A stretch of DNA of 64,000 nucleotides from Streptomyces fildesensis. GTDB taxonomy: Bacteria; Actinomycetota; Actinomycetes; Streptomycetales; Streptomycetaceae. The stretch is taken from positions 124,001 through 188,000 of the forward strand of contig NZ_JAAIKO010000006.1 of NCBI RefSeq assembly GCF_016107395.1. The letters run 5' to 3'. The notes under the pieces are model-generated. The model made no database searches. It had not been told where the DNA came from and saw nothing but the letters and a program-made list of their open reading frames with translations. The translations under genes were made by a program, and so were the position numbers. Positions 43,553 to 53,084 of this stretch are shown here, in pieces; within the stretch, counting starts at the first letter, position 1, and each line of letters begins with the position of its first letter.

Positions 43553-44371
43553 GTGCCGGCTTCACCATCAGTGTTTCCCTTCCCCGCCATCGTCACCAGG
43601 CTTCGCGCCGCCGGCTGTGTGTTCGCCGAGGACGAGGCGGAGTTGCTCGTCTCCACCGCACGGACCCCCGCCGAACTCGCCGCCATGGTGGAACGGCGCG
43701 TCGTCGGTCTGCCCCTCGAACACGTCCTCGGCTGGGCGGAGTTCCACGGCCACCGGTTCGTCGTCGACCCCGGGGTCTTCGTGCCCCGCCGCCGCACCGA
43801 GTTCCTCGTCGATCAGGCGGCGGCCCTGCTCCGGCCGGGGTCCGTGGTCGTCGACCTGTGCTGCGGCTCGGGCGCCCTGGGCGCCGCGCTGGTGTCCGAC
43901 CGGAACGGGGACCCGGGTTCCGGGCCCGGCCCGGTGGAGTTGTACGCCGCCGACATCGACCCGGCCGCGGTGCGGTGCGCCCGGCGCAACGTCGACGCCG
44001 TCGGTGGCCAGGTGTACGAAGGGGACCTCTACGCGCCGCTGCCCGGTCCGTTGCGGGGCCGGGTCGGAATCCTGCTCGCGAACGTGCCGTACGTACCGAC
44101 CGAAGAGATCGAACTGCTCCCCACGGAGGCCCGGGTCCACGAGGCCCGGGTGGCACTCGACGGCGGTACCGACGGACTGGACGTCCTGCGGCGGGTGACC
44201 GCGGAAGCGGCCCGTTGGCTGGCCCCGGGCGGCCATCTGCTCTTCGAGACCAGCGAGCGGCAGGTACCGGAGGCCGTCGGCATCGTCGCCCGCGACGGAC
44301 TGATTCCACGGGTGGCAACTTCGGAGGAGCTGTACGCCACCGTCGTCATCGGCACCAGGCCGCCGGGGTAA
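43553..44371 (+). CDS. Putative protein N(5)-glutamine methyltransferase, PrmC/HemK-like
   Basis: 272-residue SAM-dependent methyltransferase. A helical N-terminal domain (EDEAELLVSTARTPAELAAMVERRVVGLPLEHVLGWAEF) precedes the Rossmann domain with VVVDLCCGSGALGAAL (motif I) and LLANVPYVPTEEIELLP, where NVPY replaces the usual NPPY of release-factor methyltransferases. This marks an actinobacterial side branch whose substrate is not certain. The GTG at 43553 is chosen because GAAAGG lies six to eight bases upstream. Confidence 0.88.
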   Translation: MPASPSVFPFPAIVTRLRAAGCVFAEDEAELLVSTARTPAELAAMVERRVVGLPLEHVLGWAEFHGHRFVVDPGVFVPRRRTEFLVDQAAALLRPGSVVVDLCCGSGALGAALVSDRNGDPGSGPGPVELYAADIDPAAVRCARRNVDAVGGQVYEGDLYAPLPGPLRGRVGILLANVPYVPTEEIELLPTEARVHEARVALDGGTDGLDVLRRVTAEAARWLAPGGHLLFETSERQVPEAVGIVARDGLIPRVATSEELYATVVIGTRPPG

Positions 44372-44415
44372 ATCCGGGTGTGCTCCCGGCAGCGCGCGTG
44401 ATACCCCTCGATGCC

Positions 44416-44937
44416 ATGGAAGATCTTGTGACGGCGCGGCTGGTGCTGCATCCGATGAGCGTCGTCGAGGCGCGGCAGGTGATGGCGGGAGTGCCCGGGG
44501 AGGGTGCCCGGTGGGCGCCGGGGTATCCGGACCAGGGGGATGTCGCCGGCGCCCGGCGCTTCCTGAACACCTGTGAGCAGAGCGGGGATCCCCAGCCGTT
44601 CGGCGCGTACGAGCTCCGCCGCCGCGAGGACGATCTGGTGATGGGCGGGCTGGGTTTCCACGGCCCCGCGGACGAGAACGGCGGCGTGACCATCGGCTAC
44701 GGCCTGGTCCCGGCCGCCCGGGGGCACGGCTACGCGGGCGAGGCGCTGCGCGCACTGCTGGTGTTCGCGCGCGCCCGCGGCATCTCCCGCGTGCACGGTG
44801 ACACCGCGCGGGAGAACATCGCGTCGCAGCGTGTCATGGCCGCGGCGGGCATGCGGCTCGTCGCGGAGGACGAGCGGCTGCGGTACTACACGATCGAGTG
44901 GACGGGGATGCCCGGGACGACCTCGGAGAACGCCTGA
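44416..44937 (+). CDS. GNAT-family N-acetyltransferase
   Basis: 173 residues, RimJ/RimL-like: TARLVLHPMSVVEARQVMAG, then VTIGYGLVPAARGHGYAGEALRALLVFA as the acetyl-CoA loop and ENIASQRVMAAAGMRLVAED near the end. The ATG at 44416 and a GTG at 44398 are both possible starts; neither has a convincing ribosome-binding site. It follows the methyltransferase gene by about 45 bp and may be in its operon. Confidence 0.88.
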   Translation: MEDLVTARLVLHPMSVVEARQVMAGVPGEGARWAPGYPDQGDVAGARRFLNTCEQSGDPQPFGAYELRRREDDLVMGGLGFHGPADENGGVTIGYGLVPAARGHGYAGEALRALLVFARARGISRVHGDTARENIASQRVMAAAGMRLVAEDERLRYYTIEWTGMPGTTSENA

Positions 44938-45043
44938 CCGCGCCCCGGTGGCACCGGCTGCCCGCCCTCACGCTGCTACGTCCCGGAGGGTGGGTTGTTC
45001 ATGGTTTGCGTGCCCTCTCGGCGTCCCGCGCGTTACATCGATC

Positions 45044-45301
45044 ATGAACGTTCGTCGATTTCTCACTGCCGCCGCCGCAAGTTCCGCGCTTCTTGCCGCC
45101 GCCGCCCCCTGTGCCCAGGCTCTTGACTTCGGAGGAACCCTGAGTGGCACGGCGCAGACCGCCGCGACCACCGGCCAGCAGGCCAAGGAAGCGGCGCAGG
45201 GCGTCGTCGGAGACAAGCTGGACAGGAAGGTGGGAGCGGTCAAGGACACCGTGAAGGCGGGCAAGGACGCGGTGAAGGCCGGCCACGAACTGGTCAGCTG
45301 A
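45044..45301 (+). CDS. Small secreted helical protein
   Basis: 85 residues. Signal peptide MNVRRFLTAAAASSALLAAA with cleavage after AQA, leaving about 57 residues. The mature part is hydrophilic and helical, with near-repeats KVGAVKDTVKAGKDAVKAG like amphipathic surfactant-type proteins. No ribosome-binding site is visible before the ATG. Family not recognised. Confidence 0.72.
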   Translation: MNVRRFLTAAAASSALLAAAAPCAQALDFGGTLSGTAQTAATTGQQAKEAAQGVVGDKLDRKVGAVKDTVKAGKDAVKAGHELVS

Positions 45302-45509
45302 GCGCACCCGCAGTTCGGGCGCCGTCTCCCGGTCCTCCTGTTCCTCCCGGGCGGCGACCGGGTGACGCTGCCGGCGACACCAGGAGGATGCGTCGCGGCC
45401 CGGACCGGCGCGGGTAACTTCACACCCACGCCGGTCCGCCCGAAGCCCCGTGCCGGTCACCGGCTCAGGTCCGATGCCTGAGCCCTCCATGATCGGGAAG
45501 GGGTGGGAG

Positions 45510-46736
45510 ATGCCCGTCGTACCTGATCCCGTCGTCAAACTCGTCCAGAGGTCCAACGAACCGGTCGTCGCCCAGACCCTGCGCTCCACCGCGGCAGCGG
45601 TCATCGCCTATCAGGCCGCGGTGTGGCTCACCCCCCAACCGGCCCCTCTGACGGCGCCGCTGACCGCGCTCCTCGTCGTCCAGGTCACCCTGTACGCCAC
45701 ACTGACGACGGGGATCCGCCGCGTCAACGCGGTGGTGGCCGGCGTCCTCATCGCGAGCGCCTTCAGCTCCCTGGTCGGGCTGAACTGGTGGACTCTGGGC
45801 CTGACGATCCTCACCTCGCTGGTCATCGGACGCTTCGTACGGGTGGATGAGTTCGTCCCCGAGGTCGCGATCAGCGCCATGCTCGTCCTGGGTGTCAGCC
45901 AGGTGGCGAACACCGCGTGGGACCGCATCCTGGAGACCCTGATCGGGGCCGGCGTGGGTCTGCTGTTCAACCTCCTGTTCGCGCCACCCGTCTGGGTGGA
46001 GTCCGCGGGGGAGTCCATCGAGGGGCTGTCCCGCCGCATGGGCCGGCTCTTCCGCGACATCGGCGCCGAGCTGTCCGGGCACACCCCCGTCGAGCGCGCC
46101 GCCGGCCGGCTGCACGAGGCCCGCCGTCTCGACCACGACATCGTCGAGGTGGACGCCTCCCTGCGGCAGGCGGAGGAGAGCCTGCGGTGGAACCCGCGGG
46201 TCCGCGAGGGGCTGCTGTCCCGGGTCGTCCTGCGGACGGGCCTGGACACGCTGGAGATCTGCGCCGTGGTGCTGCGGGTCCTGACCAGGACGCTGACGGA
46301 CCTCGCGAAGGAGCGCACCGAAGAGGCGCTGTTCCCCGCCGACGTGGCGGTCGCGCTCAACGAACTGCTGCGCCATGTGGCCATCGCCATCGAGAACTTC
46401 GCCGTGCTGATCACCACGCAGGTCAGCGCGAACGCGGAGGAGGCGGAGGACGAGCTGAGCCGGGCGCTCGAGCAGAGCGGCGCGCACCGCGAAACGGTGG
46501 CGCATCTGCTGCTGGACAAGGTGCGCGAGCACCCGCGCCAATGGCAGCTGCACGGGGCGCTGCTGGCGGAGATCGACCGGATCCTGGACGAGCTGGACGT
46601 GGAGAAGCGCTCGGTCCGGCTGGTGGAGGAACTCGACCGTTACTCCCGTGAGCAGCGCGAGCGCTTCCCGCGCCTGGACGCCTTCAAGCGGCGCCTGCTG
46701 GGCTCGGGTCCGCGCCTCTCCCGGGCCGATCCGTGA
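45510..46736 (+). CDS. FUSC/aromatic acid exporter-like membrane protein
   Basis: 408 residues. The N-terminal half has about six TM helices (LTAPLTALLVVQVTLYATLTTG, VAGVLIASAFSSLVGLNWWTLGLTIL, VGLLFNLLFAPPVWV); the C-terminal half is a long hydrophilic, coiled helical region (RLHEARRLDHDIVEVDASLRQAEESL, ELSRALEQSGAHRETVAHLLLDKV). This matches the ArAE/DUF939 and FUSC groups of putative exporters. The ATG at 45510 follows AGGGG with six-base spacing; an ATG at 45489 is in frame but weaker. Confidence 0.87.
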   Translation: MPVVPDPVVKLVQRSNEPVVAQTLRSTAAAVIAYQAAVWLTPQPAPLTAPLTALLVVQVTLYATLTTGIRRVNAVVAGVLIASAFSSLVGLNWWTLGLTILTSLVIGRFVRVDEFVPEVAISAMLVLGVSQVANTAWDRILETLIGAGVGLLFNLLFAPPVWVESAGESIEGLSRRMGRLFRDIGAELSGHTPVERAAGRLHEARRLDHDIVEVDASLRQAEESLRWNPRVREGLLSRVVLRTGLDTLEICAVVLRVLTRTLTDLAKERTEEALFPADVAVALNELLRHVAIAIENFAVLITTQVSANAEEAEDELSRALEQSGAHRETVAHLLLDKVREHPRQWQLHGALLAEIDRILDELDVEKRSVRLVEELDRYSREQRERFPRLDAFKRRLLGSGPRLSRADP

Positions 46737-46769
46737 TGCCGGACACGAGCCCGCAGGGGTGTCGGGCGG

Positions 46770-48284
46770 TCAGTCGACCTTGACCCAGTCCATGGTGCGT
46801 TCCACCGCGCGCTTCCAGTCCGCGTAGCCCGACTCGCGGCGGTCCTCGTCCCATTCGGGATCCCAGCGGTGGGCCTGGTTCCAGTTGGCCCGCAGCTCGT
46901 CGGTGTCGCGCCAGAAGCCCACGGCCAGGCCGGCCGCGTAGGCCGCGCCCAGCGCCGTGGTCTCGGCGACCTGCGGACGGATCACGGGCACGCCCAGTAC
47001 GTCCGCCTGGGTCTGCATGCACAGGCTGTTGGCGGTGACGCCGCCGTCGACCTTCAGTACGGCCAGGTCGACACCGGAGTCCTTGGCCATGGCCTCGACG
47101 ACGTCGCGGCTCTGGTAGCAGATCGCCTCCAGGGTGGCCCGCGCGATGTGCGCGTCGTTGTGGAAGCGGGCCAGACCGACGATGGCGCCGCGCGCGTCGG
47201 AGCGCCAGTACGGCGCGAACAGGCCGGAGAACGCGGGCACGAAGTAGACGCCCGCCGAGTCCTCGACACGGCGGGCCAGGGTCTCGCTGGCCGCCGCGTC
47301 ACCGATGATGTGCAACTGGTCCCGGAGCCACTGCACCGCGGATCCGGTCACCGCGATCGAACCCTCCAGCGCGTAGACCGGGTCCTGGCCGGCGAATTGG
47401 TAGGCGACGGTGGTCAGCAGCCCGTGCTGGGAGCGCACCGGACGGTTGCCGGTGTTGAGGAGCAGGAAGTTGCCGGTGCCGTAGGTGTTCTTCGCCTCGC
47501 CCTCCGCGAAGCAGACCTGGCCCACGGTGGCGGCCTGCTGGTCACCGAGGATTCCGCTGATCGGTACGCCTGCCAGCGGGCTGACGTCGGGCGACTGACC
47601 GTACCCGGCCGGTTCGCTGGACGGTTTGATCTCCGGGAGCATGGCGCGGGGGATGGCGAAGAACGACAGGAGTTCGTCGTCCCAGGCCAGCGTCCGCAGG
47701 TCCATCAGCATGGTGCGGGAGGCGTTGGTGACGTCCGTGATGTGCACGCCGCCCCTCGGGCCGCCGGTGAGGTTCCACAGCACCCAGGTGTCCATCGTGC
47801 CGAAGAGCGCGTCGCCGCGCTCGGCGTCCGCGCGGACCCCGTCCACGTTCTCCAGGATCCACTGGACCTTGCCGGCGGCGAAGTAGGTGGCAGGCGGCAG
47901 GCCGGCCTTGGCGCGGATCACCTCGCCCTTGCCTTCGCGCTCCAGGGCGCTGGCGATCCGGTCGGTGCGGGTGTCCTGCCAGACGATGGCGTTGTAGTAC
48001 GGCCGCCCGGTGTGCCGGTTCCACACCAACGTCGTCTCGCGCTGGTTGGTGATGCCGAGGGCGGCCAGGTCGCTCGCCGCCAGATGGTGCTTGTTCATGG
48101 CGGTGGCGACGACCGAGCGGGTGCGCTCCCAGATCTCCACCGGGCTGTGCTCCACCCAGCCGGCCTTGGGCAGGATCTGCTCGTGTTCCAGCTGATGGCG
48201 GCCGACCTCGTTACCGCCATGATCGAAGATCATGAAACGGGTGCTCGTCGTGCCCTGGTCGATCGCGGCGACGTAGTCCGCCAT
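46770..48284 (-). CDS. glpK: Glycerol kinase
   Basis: Phosphorylates glycerol to sn-glycerol-3-phosphate. 504 residues, normal length, FGGY fold: [16 protein letters not shown] at the N-terminus, [38 protein letters not shown] and [15 protein letters not shown]. It lies downstream of the facilitator gene on the same strand (106 bp gap), as in the gyl operon of Streptomyces, so the two are probably co-transcribed. Neither a GylR-type regulator nor a glycerol-3-phosphate dehydrogenase gene is adjacent. Confidence 0.97.
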   Translation of the reverse strand: MADYVAAIDQGTTSTRFMIFDHGGNEVGRHQLEHEQILPKAGWVEHSPVEIWERTRSVVATAMNKHHLAASDLAALGITNQRETTLVWNRHTGRPYYNAIVWQDTRTDRIASALEREGKGEVIRAKAGLPPATYFAAGKVQWILENVDGVRADAERGDALFGTMDTWVLWNLTGGPRGGVHITDVTNASRTMLMDLRTLAWDDELLSFFAIPRAMLPEIKPSSEPAGYGQSPDVSPLAGVPISGILGDQQAATVGQVCFAEGEAKNTYGTGNFLLLNTGNRPVRSQHGLLTTVAYQFAGQDPVYALEGSIAVTGSAVQWLRDQLHIIGDAAASETLARRVEDSAGVYFVPAFSGLFAPYWRSDARGAIVGLARFHNDAHIARATLEAICYQSRDVVEAMAKDSGVDLAVLKVDGGVTANSLCMQTQADVLGVPVIRPQVAETTALGAAYAAGLAVGFWRDTDELRANWNQAHRWDPEWDEDRRESGYADWKRAVERTMDWVKVD

Positions 48285-48389
48285 GTCGGTTCCTCCACGC
48301 GTGATCGCTGCTGACGGCCGGCCGGGACGGCCGGTGGGACGGCTCCGTGCCGGGGACGGGATCCGGGTATCTGTCGGAGACGGCCGCGG

Positions 48390-49232
48390 TCACTCGTCCT
48401 CGGGCAGGATGCTGCCCGCCGGCTGTTCGGCGTGCTCCGGCAGGAACGGTCTGACGACGTAGTGGTAGACGGCGGCGCCGATCGGGCCGCCGATGAGCGG
48501 GCCGACGATGGGCACCCAGAAGTAGAGATCGCCGTACTGGTCGCGCCACGCGCTGTTGTAGCCGGTGATGTAGCTCGCCAGCCGCGGACCGAAGTCACGG
48601 GCCGGGTTGATCGCGTACCCGGCGTCGGTGCCGATGGCCATGCCGATCGCCACCACGAGGAACCCGATCAGCAGGGGGCCCAGGTTCGCCTTGGGAGCGG
48701 TGTTGAGTACATCGGTCAGCGCCATGATGACGAGCAGCAGGATGGCCGTGCCGATGATCTGGTCGCGGAGCGCGCCCCATTCGCTGATCGGGAAGACGCC
48801 GTTGCCGGGCAGGGTGGAGAACACCCCCTGGGTCTTGATGGTGTGACCCGGGTCCGCCTTGGCGAGGACTTCGGAGGAGTTCCAGCGCACCAGCAGCGCG
48901 GCGGTGAAGGCTCCCGCCGTCTGTGCCAGCGCGTACGGGGCGACCCTCGCCCATGGGAAGCCGCGGAAGATGGCCAGCGCGAGGGTCACGGCCGGGTTGA
49001 GATGCGCGCCCGACAGCCGTGCCGCGACGTACACACCGAAGGTGACGCCGAACCCCCACGCCCACGCGATGCTGTCGTGGTCGCCCAGGTCGGCGGCGAC
49101 GACCTGGGCGACCACTCCCACGCCGAACAGGATGAGCACCAGGGTGCCGAGGAACTCGGCGAGCAGTTCGCCCAGCAGCCGGTGCGAGGCCAGCCGGCCC
49201 ACCACTTTGGGAGCATCTGTCGTATCGGCCAT
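48390..49232 (-). CDS. glpF: Glycerol uptake facilitator (aquaporin family)
   Basis: 280-residue MIP channel with six TM helices and both pore motifs: SGAHLNPAVTLALA and AGYAINPARDFGPR, the second with the Asp after NPAR typical of glycerol channels. The start at 49232 has AAGGG nine bases upstream. It heads the glycerol operon with glpK and passes glycerol to the kinase. Confidence 0.95.
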   Translation of the reverse strand: MADTTDAPKVVGRLASHRLLGELLAEFLGTLVLILFGVGVVAQVVAADLGDHDSIAWAWGFGVTFGVYVAARLSGAHLNPAVTLALAIFRGFPWARVAPYALAQTAGAFTAALLVRWNSSEVLAKADPGHTIKTQGVFSTLPGNGVFPISEWGALRDQIIGTAILLLVIMALTDVLNTAPKANLGPLLIGFLVVAIGMAIGTDAGYAINPARDFGPRLASYITGYNSAWRDQYGDLYFWVPIVGPLIGGPIGAAVYHYVVRPFLPEHAEQPAGSILPEDE

Positions 49233-49710
49233 TGGTCCAGCCCTTCCCGACGCGTGGGCCCGCTCCCCGTCGCGGTGCCGGTACTGCGATGTGCCGGCGT
49301 CACGACGTGTCGGTGGACCCGCTTCCGACTCACGTCTGACCCATTCGACAGGTACAGCGGCCCGGCGGCACCGCGGGGAGCCCCTCGTGCTGCCGAACGA
49401 GTGACGCGGCGCTTCCCGCCGCCCCGCGGCGGCCAAAGGCCGAGGTCATGGAGGGGCGGTGGGGCGCGGCCGTTCCACCGGGGAAGAGAAGTCCGCAGAA
49501 AAATGCCCGAGAGGACTTGAGTCGTGCTCGAATACCGGTCGAATCGTGGCCAATTCTTTCTCAATGGCACGTCAACTCGAAGTAATGGATCGTATGTTCA
49601 TATTGCGGAGCCGGAATCCGCCTCGCTACGCTTCCGGGGATTCGAGAGGAAACACTCCCCTTTTCCCCATCTCTGCGGGTATTCCGCCCGGGACGTAGGA
49701 CGGCCTCGCC
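49233..49710. other. 478-bp divergent intergenic region
   Basis: Carries the promoters of the glycerol operon (minus strand) and of the RiPP operon (plus strand). The right half (49500-49690) is unusually AT-rich for this genome (GCCAATTCTTTCTCAATGG, TATGTTCATATTGCGG). Short open frames occur but lack ribosome-binding sites. No gene or clear operator is supported. Confidence 0.6.
49603..49632 (+). promoter_or_regulatory. Candidate promoter of the RiPP operon
   Basis: TTGCGG (49603-49608), an 18-bp spacer and TACGCT (49627-49632), about 70-80 bp before the MFS start, in the AT-rich part of the intergenic region. Pattern-based only. Confidence 0.35.
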
Positions 49711-51042
49711 ATGACCGCTGCACGTCGCACGTCGCCCGGCAGCCAGTCCCGGGACTTCTGGCTGTACTGGTCGGCGGGCACCTCCGACGCGCTCGGCACC
49801 CAGGCCTCGGGCCTGGTACTCCCGCTGCTGCTGCTCGGTCTCGGCTCGTCGCCCGGCACCGTCGGCGTCCTGGCCTCGGTCTCCGCGATCGGTGGACTGC
49901 TGGCCGGGCCGCCCGCGTCCGTGCTGGCCGACCGGCGCTGGCGACGGGGGATGATGGTGGGATCCGCGCTGGTGGCGGCAGGTGCGATGGGTGCGATAGC
50001 CGCTGCCGCGGCCTGGGGCCGGCCCTCGCTGCTCCTTCTGTGCTCGGCCGCGCTCGTCGAGCGGGTGGCCACGGCGTGCTACGAGGCGGCCGCCCGCGGG
50101 ACGCTGGTCACCGTGGTGGCGCCGGTCCACTATCCGCGTGCCATCGCGCGGCTGGAGGCGGGGGAGCAGGGCGCGCTGGTGGCCGGCCCCGCGCTGGGCG
50201 GCCTGCTGTTCCCGCTGGCCCGCTGGCTGCCGTTTCTCATGGACGCTCTTTCCTATGTGTTCTCCGCTCTCTGCGTACGGGCCATCCGAGCCGATCTCAA
50301 TCCGCACCAGAAATCGGAGGATTCGCCTCCGCGCTTTACCGAAGAATTCCTGGCCGGATTACGTTTCGTGCGCAACGAATCGTTTCTTCGATTTGTGCTG
50401 CTGTGGACGGCAGGCGTCAACGGGCTCTTGACAGCGCTGTATTACGGCGCGGTGTTCAGCATCCGCGGCCAGGGCTCCGGCACCGCGTCCACCGGTCTCG
50501 TCCTCGCGCTGTCGGGGGCCGCCGGGCTGGTCGGCGCCGCCGCCGCGCCCCGGCTCGCACGGCGGATCCCCGCCGCGCGGATCGTGATCGCCGCCTCCTG
50601 GACCATGGTGCCGGTCGCCGCCGGCCTGGCCTTCGCCACCCACGCCTGGGTCTACGGCCTGCTGTTGGGCTCCGTGTCGCTGACCGTCCCGGCGGTCGCG
50701 GTCGTCCTGCACTCGCGGGCCGTCCTGGTGACCCCCGACCAGCTCCAGTCCCGGGTCGGCACCACGCTGGACACCGCCTGCGGAGTCGCCTCCGTCCTGG
50801 CCCCGGCCGCCGCCGGACTGCTCACCGACCACCTCGGGTCCACCCGTACGGCACTGCTCTGCGCGGCCGGGCTGGCTGTGCTCGCCGCCTACGCCACCGC
50901 GACCGCGGCCCGCCGGTTCCTGCCCTCGGACCACGACCCCGACCGTGAACCCGGCTCCGACAACGACCCGGCCACCGACCCGAACCACGACCCCGCCCTG
51001 CTGTCCCGTCCCCAGCCGCTGGAAGCCGGTGAGCCCTCATGA
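49711..51042 (+). CDS. MFS transporter, probable RiPP exporter
   Basis: 443-residue 12-TM transporter of the MFS type that resembles macrolide/enterobactin-type exporters (FWLYWSAGTSDALGTQASGLVLPLLLL; motif A-like ASVLADRRWRRGMM; LARLEAGEQGALVAGPALGG). The tail is a hydrophilic Asp/Pro/Asn-rich stretch (DHDPDREPGSDNDPATDPNHD). Bases 50230-50410 inside it are noticeably less GC-rich than the surroundings, a hint of transfer. It overlaps the peptidase gene by ATGA, tying it to the peptide-maturation genes; export of the mature peptide is inferred. Confidence 0.9.
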   Translation: MTAARRTSPGSQSRDFWLYWSAGTSDALGTQASGLVLPLLLLGLGSSPGTVGVLASVSAIGGLLAGPPASVLADRRWRRGMMVGSALVAAGAMGAIAAAAAWGRPSLLLLCSAALVERVATACYEAAARGTLVTVVAPVHYPRAIARLEAGEQGALVAGPALGGLLFPLARWLPFLMDALSYVFSALCVRAIRADLNPHQKSEDSPPRFTEEFLAGLRFVRNESFLRFVLLWTAGVNGLLTALYYGAVFSIRGQGSGTASTGLVLALSGAAGLVGAAAAPRLARRIPAARIVIAASWTMVPVAAGLAFATHAWVYGLLLGSVSLTVPAVAVVLHSRAVLVTPDQLQSRVGTTLDTACGVASVLAPAAAGLLTDHLGSTRTALLCAAGLAVLAAYATATAARRFLPSDHDPDREPGSDNDPATDPNHDPALLSRPQPLEAGEPS

Positions 51043-52952
51043 GCGATCTGCCCGCCGTCCCCGCCACCCCCGTCGGCCGGGACTCCGGACTGGGCTACCA
51101 GGTCTACCGGCCCGTGCTGCCCGCCACCTGCCGGCGGTCGCCCGGTCTGATGGTGCTCACCGGGGACGTCGACGGCCGCTGCGAGGTCTTCGCGTGGGAC
51201 GCCGCCACCGGCGCCGCCCGCCAGGTCACCGACCGCCCGTACGGCACCCTGCTGTACGCCATCGACGCCGATGCCGTCATCTGGTGGTTCGACGAGGACC
51301 GGAACGGCCGCGGCACCTGGTGGATCCAGCCCTTCTCCGGCGGTCCCGACACCCCGGGGCTGACCGGCACCGGACCTGGCCGCCCCTGCGGGCTGGCCGT
51401 CAGCGACAGCGGGACCGTCGCGCTCGGGCTCGGGGACGAGCACGGACTGCGCGTCCACCTGGGCCCCCGGGGCGGCGCCGGACGCGAAGTGCTGCGCACC
51501 GACGGTCACGGCCTGCTGGTCGATCTCGCCCCGGCGGGCGACCTGCTGGCCGTCGCGCGCGGTGCGGCCGGAAAGGACGCGGTCACCCTGCTGACACCGG
51601 ACGGCGCTGTGGTGGAGAGCCTGCCGGGCACCGACGGTCGGCTGTGGGCACTTGGCTTCGCCCCCGGGCGCAGCACCCCCGAACTGCGCCCCGGGCGCAG
51701 CACCCCCGAACTGCTGCTCGTCGCCGAGCGCGACGGCCGCTACGTGATCGCCACCTGGCGCGCCGACACCGGACTCGAACTGCACCGCTGGTGCTCCTTC
51801 GACACCGAGATCACCGCCCGCTGGTGCCCGCAGGGCCGCACGGTACTGGTCCGCCAGGACCGGCACGGCCGCAGCAGGCTGGTCACCGCGGACCTCGACC
51901 GGCGTGAACTGGCGCCCGTCGCCGTCCCCGTGGGCACCGTGCTCGACGCGGCCCCGCAGCCCGGCGGCGATGTGCACTACCTGTGGACCGACGCGCTCAC
52001 CCCGCCGCGCACCCGCTCCCTGCTCGGTGCGCCGCTGCCCGGTCTCGAGGCGGTACCGCCGCCGATCGCCGGCCGCGCCGACGATGTGTGGACCCAGGGT
52101 CCCGACGGCCCCGTACACACCCTGCTCACCGTGCCCAGCGGCACGGCGGGACCGTACCCGCTGGTCTTCCTGGTGCACGGCGGCCCCGCCGCGCACGACC
52201 GGGACGCCTACGACCCGGCCGTGCACTCGCTCGTGGAGTCCGGCTTCGCCGTCGCCCGCGTCAACTACCGCGGCTCCACCGGCTACGGACCGCGCTGGCG
52301 GGCCGCGTACGGACAGGGCGTGGGACTGACCCAGGTCGCCGATCTCGCGCTGGTCCGCGCCGACCTGGTGCGCCGCGGCATCGCCCGCGCGGACGCGATC
52401 GGCCTGTGGGGGACCTCCTGGGGCGGCTACCTGGTGCTGCTGGCGCTGGGCACCCGTCCCGACCTGTGGCAGGCGGCCGTCGCGGTCAAACCGCTGGCCG
52501 ACTGCGCGACGGCGTTCGCGGCCGGCACCCCGGCGCTGCGCGCCCTGGACACCGAGCTGTTCGGCGGCACCCCGCTGCAGGTGCCCGAGATCTACGCGCG
52601 TTCGTCCCCGTCGAGTTACGCCGCCTCGGTCCGGGCACCGCTGCTGGTGGTCGCCGCGACCCAGGACGCCAAGTGCCCGCCGGAACAGGTCGAGACGTAT
52701 CTGGCGGCGCTGCGCGCCTCCGGCGTCCGGCACGACGCGCTGTGGCTGGACAGCGGCCATGACGGGCACGACGGCGGCGACCACGTACAGGTGCTGCACC
52801 GGGCGCTGGTCTTCCTGGACCGGCATCTGCGCGGCCCCCGTCGTCCGCAGCGCGCCGCGTACGAAGAGCTCCCCGCCCCGTCAGGGGTGGGGGCCAGGGG
52901 ACCGGCGGCCGAACCCGCCGGTTCCACCCGCCGGAACGCAGAGAGGAGGTAG
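51039..52952 (+). CDS. S9-family prolyl oligopeptidase, probable RiPP-processing peptidase
   Basis: 637-residue serine peptidase. The N-terminal beta-propeller (about 1-370) precedes an alpha/beta-hydrolase domain with VFLVHGGPAAHDRDAYD, GLWGTSWGGYLVLL (Ser460), ATQDAKCPPEQ (Asp543) and DSGHDGHDGGDH (His574 or a nearby His). No signal peptide, so it acts in the cytoplasm. It is coupled to the exporter gene and is followed within 5 bp by the precursor gene, so cleavage of the leader from the modified peptide is the obvious role, though unproven. Confidence 0.92.
   Translation: MSDLPAVPATPVGRDSGLGYQVYRPVLPATCRRSPGLMVLTGDVDGRCEVFAWDAATGAARQVTDRPYGTLLYAIDADAVIWWFDEDRNGRGTWWIQPFSGGPDTPGLTGTGPGRPCGLAVSDSGTVALGLGDEHGLRVHLGPRGGAGREVLRTDGHGLLVDLAPAGDLLAVARGAAGKDAVTLLTPDGAVVESLPGTDGRLWALGFAPGRSTPELRPGRSTPELLLVAERDGRYVIATWRADTGLELHRWCSFDTEITARWCPQGRTVLVRQDRHGRSRLVTADLDRRELAPVAVPVGTVLDAAPQPGGDVHYLWTDALTPPRTRSLLGAPLPGLEAVPPPIAGRADDVWTQGPDGPVHTLLTVPSGTAGPYPLVFLVHGGPAAHDRDAYDPAVHSLVESGFAVARVNYRGSTGYGPRWRAAYGQGVGLTQVADLALVRADLVRRGIARADAIGLWGTSWGGYLVLLALGTRPDLWQAAVAVKPLADCATAFAAGTPALRALDTELFGGTPLQVPEIYARSSPSSYAASVRAPLLVVAATQDAKCPPEQVETYLAALRASGVRHDALWLDSGHDGHDGGDHVQVLHRALVFLDRHLRGPRRPQRAAYEELPAPSGVGARGPAAEPAGSTRRNAERR
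51662..51714 (+). repeat. 27-bp tandem duplication inside the S9 peptidase gene
   Basis: Two copies of a 26-bp identical block (51662-51687 and 51689-51714, period 27 bp) give the repeated peptide PGRSTPEL-R-PGRSTPEL in the propeller. In-frame, so the protein stays intact. Confidence 0.9.
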
Positions 52953-52957
52953 CCACC

Positions 52958-53077
52958 ATGCAGAAGGACGTCATCCACAACGATCCGCTCGAGGACGAGG
53001 CGGAGAACCGGAAGCCGGGCGTGGGGGTGGTCATCAGGATCCCCTTCCGTAACGCCGACGAGCCGGAGAACAGCTGA
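52958..53077 (+). CDS. RiPP precursor peptide, 39 residues
   Basis: Encodes MQKDVIHNDPLEDEAENRKP followed by GVGVVIRIPFRNADEPENS. The ribosome-binding site GAGAGGAGGT precedes the ATG at good spacing. It lies between the S9 peptidase and the radical SAM maturase. The N-terminal half is acidic, like a leader; the central GVGVVIRIPF segment is the likely modified core. There is no Cys, and Ser occurs only at the C-terminus, so lanthionine or sactionine chemistry is ruled out and C-methylation or another radical modification of Val, Ile, Pro or Phe is more plausible. The leader/core boundary is a guess. Confidence 0.8.
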   Translation: MQKDVIHNDPLEDEAENRKPGVGVVIRIPFRNADEPENS

Positions 53078-53084
53078 GTCCGGA

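Noticed and set aside
45381-45420. Nine-codon frame ATGCGTCGCGGC...TAA preceded by AGGAGG
   Set aside because: The Shine-Dalgarno stretch directly abuts the ATG, leaving no spacing, and the frame is tiny.
46739-46772. Imperfect inverted repeat between the FUSC-type gene and glpK
   Set aside because: Contains a mismatch in a 9-bp arm and a long loop; not convincing as a terminator.
49459-49698. A 79-codon frame before the exporter gene as a second RiPP precursor
   Set aside because: No ribosome-binding site at any of its starts, and no leader/core-like organisation; it overlaps the likely promoter.
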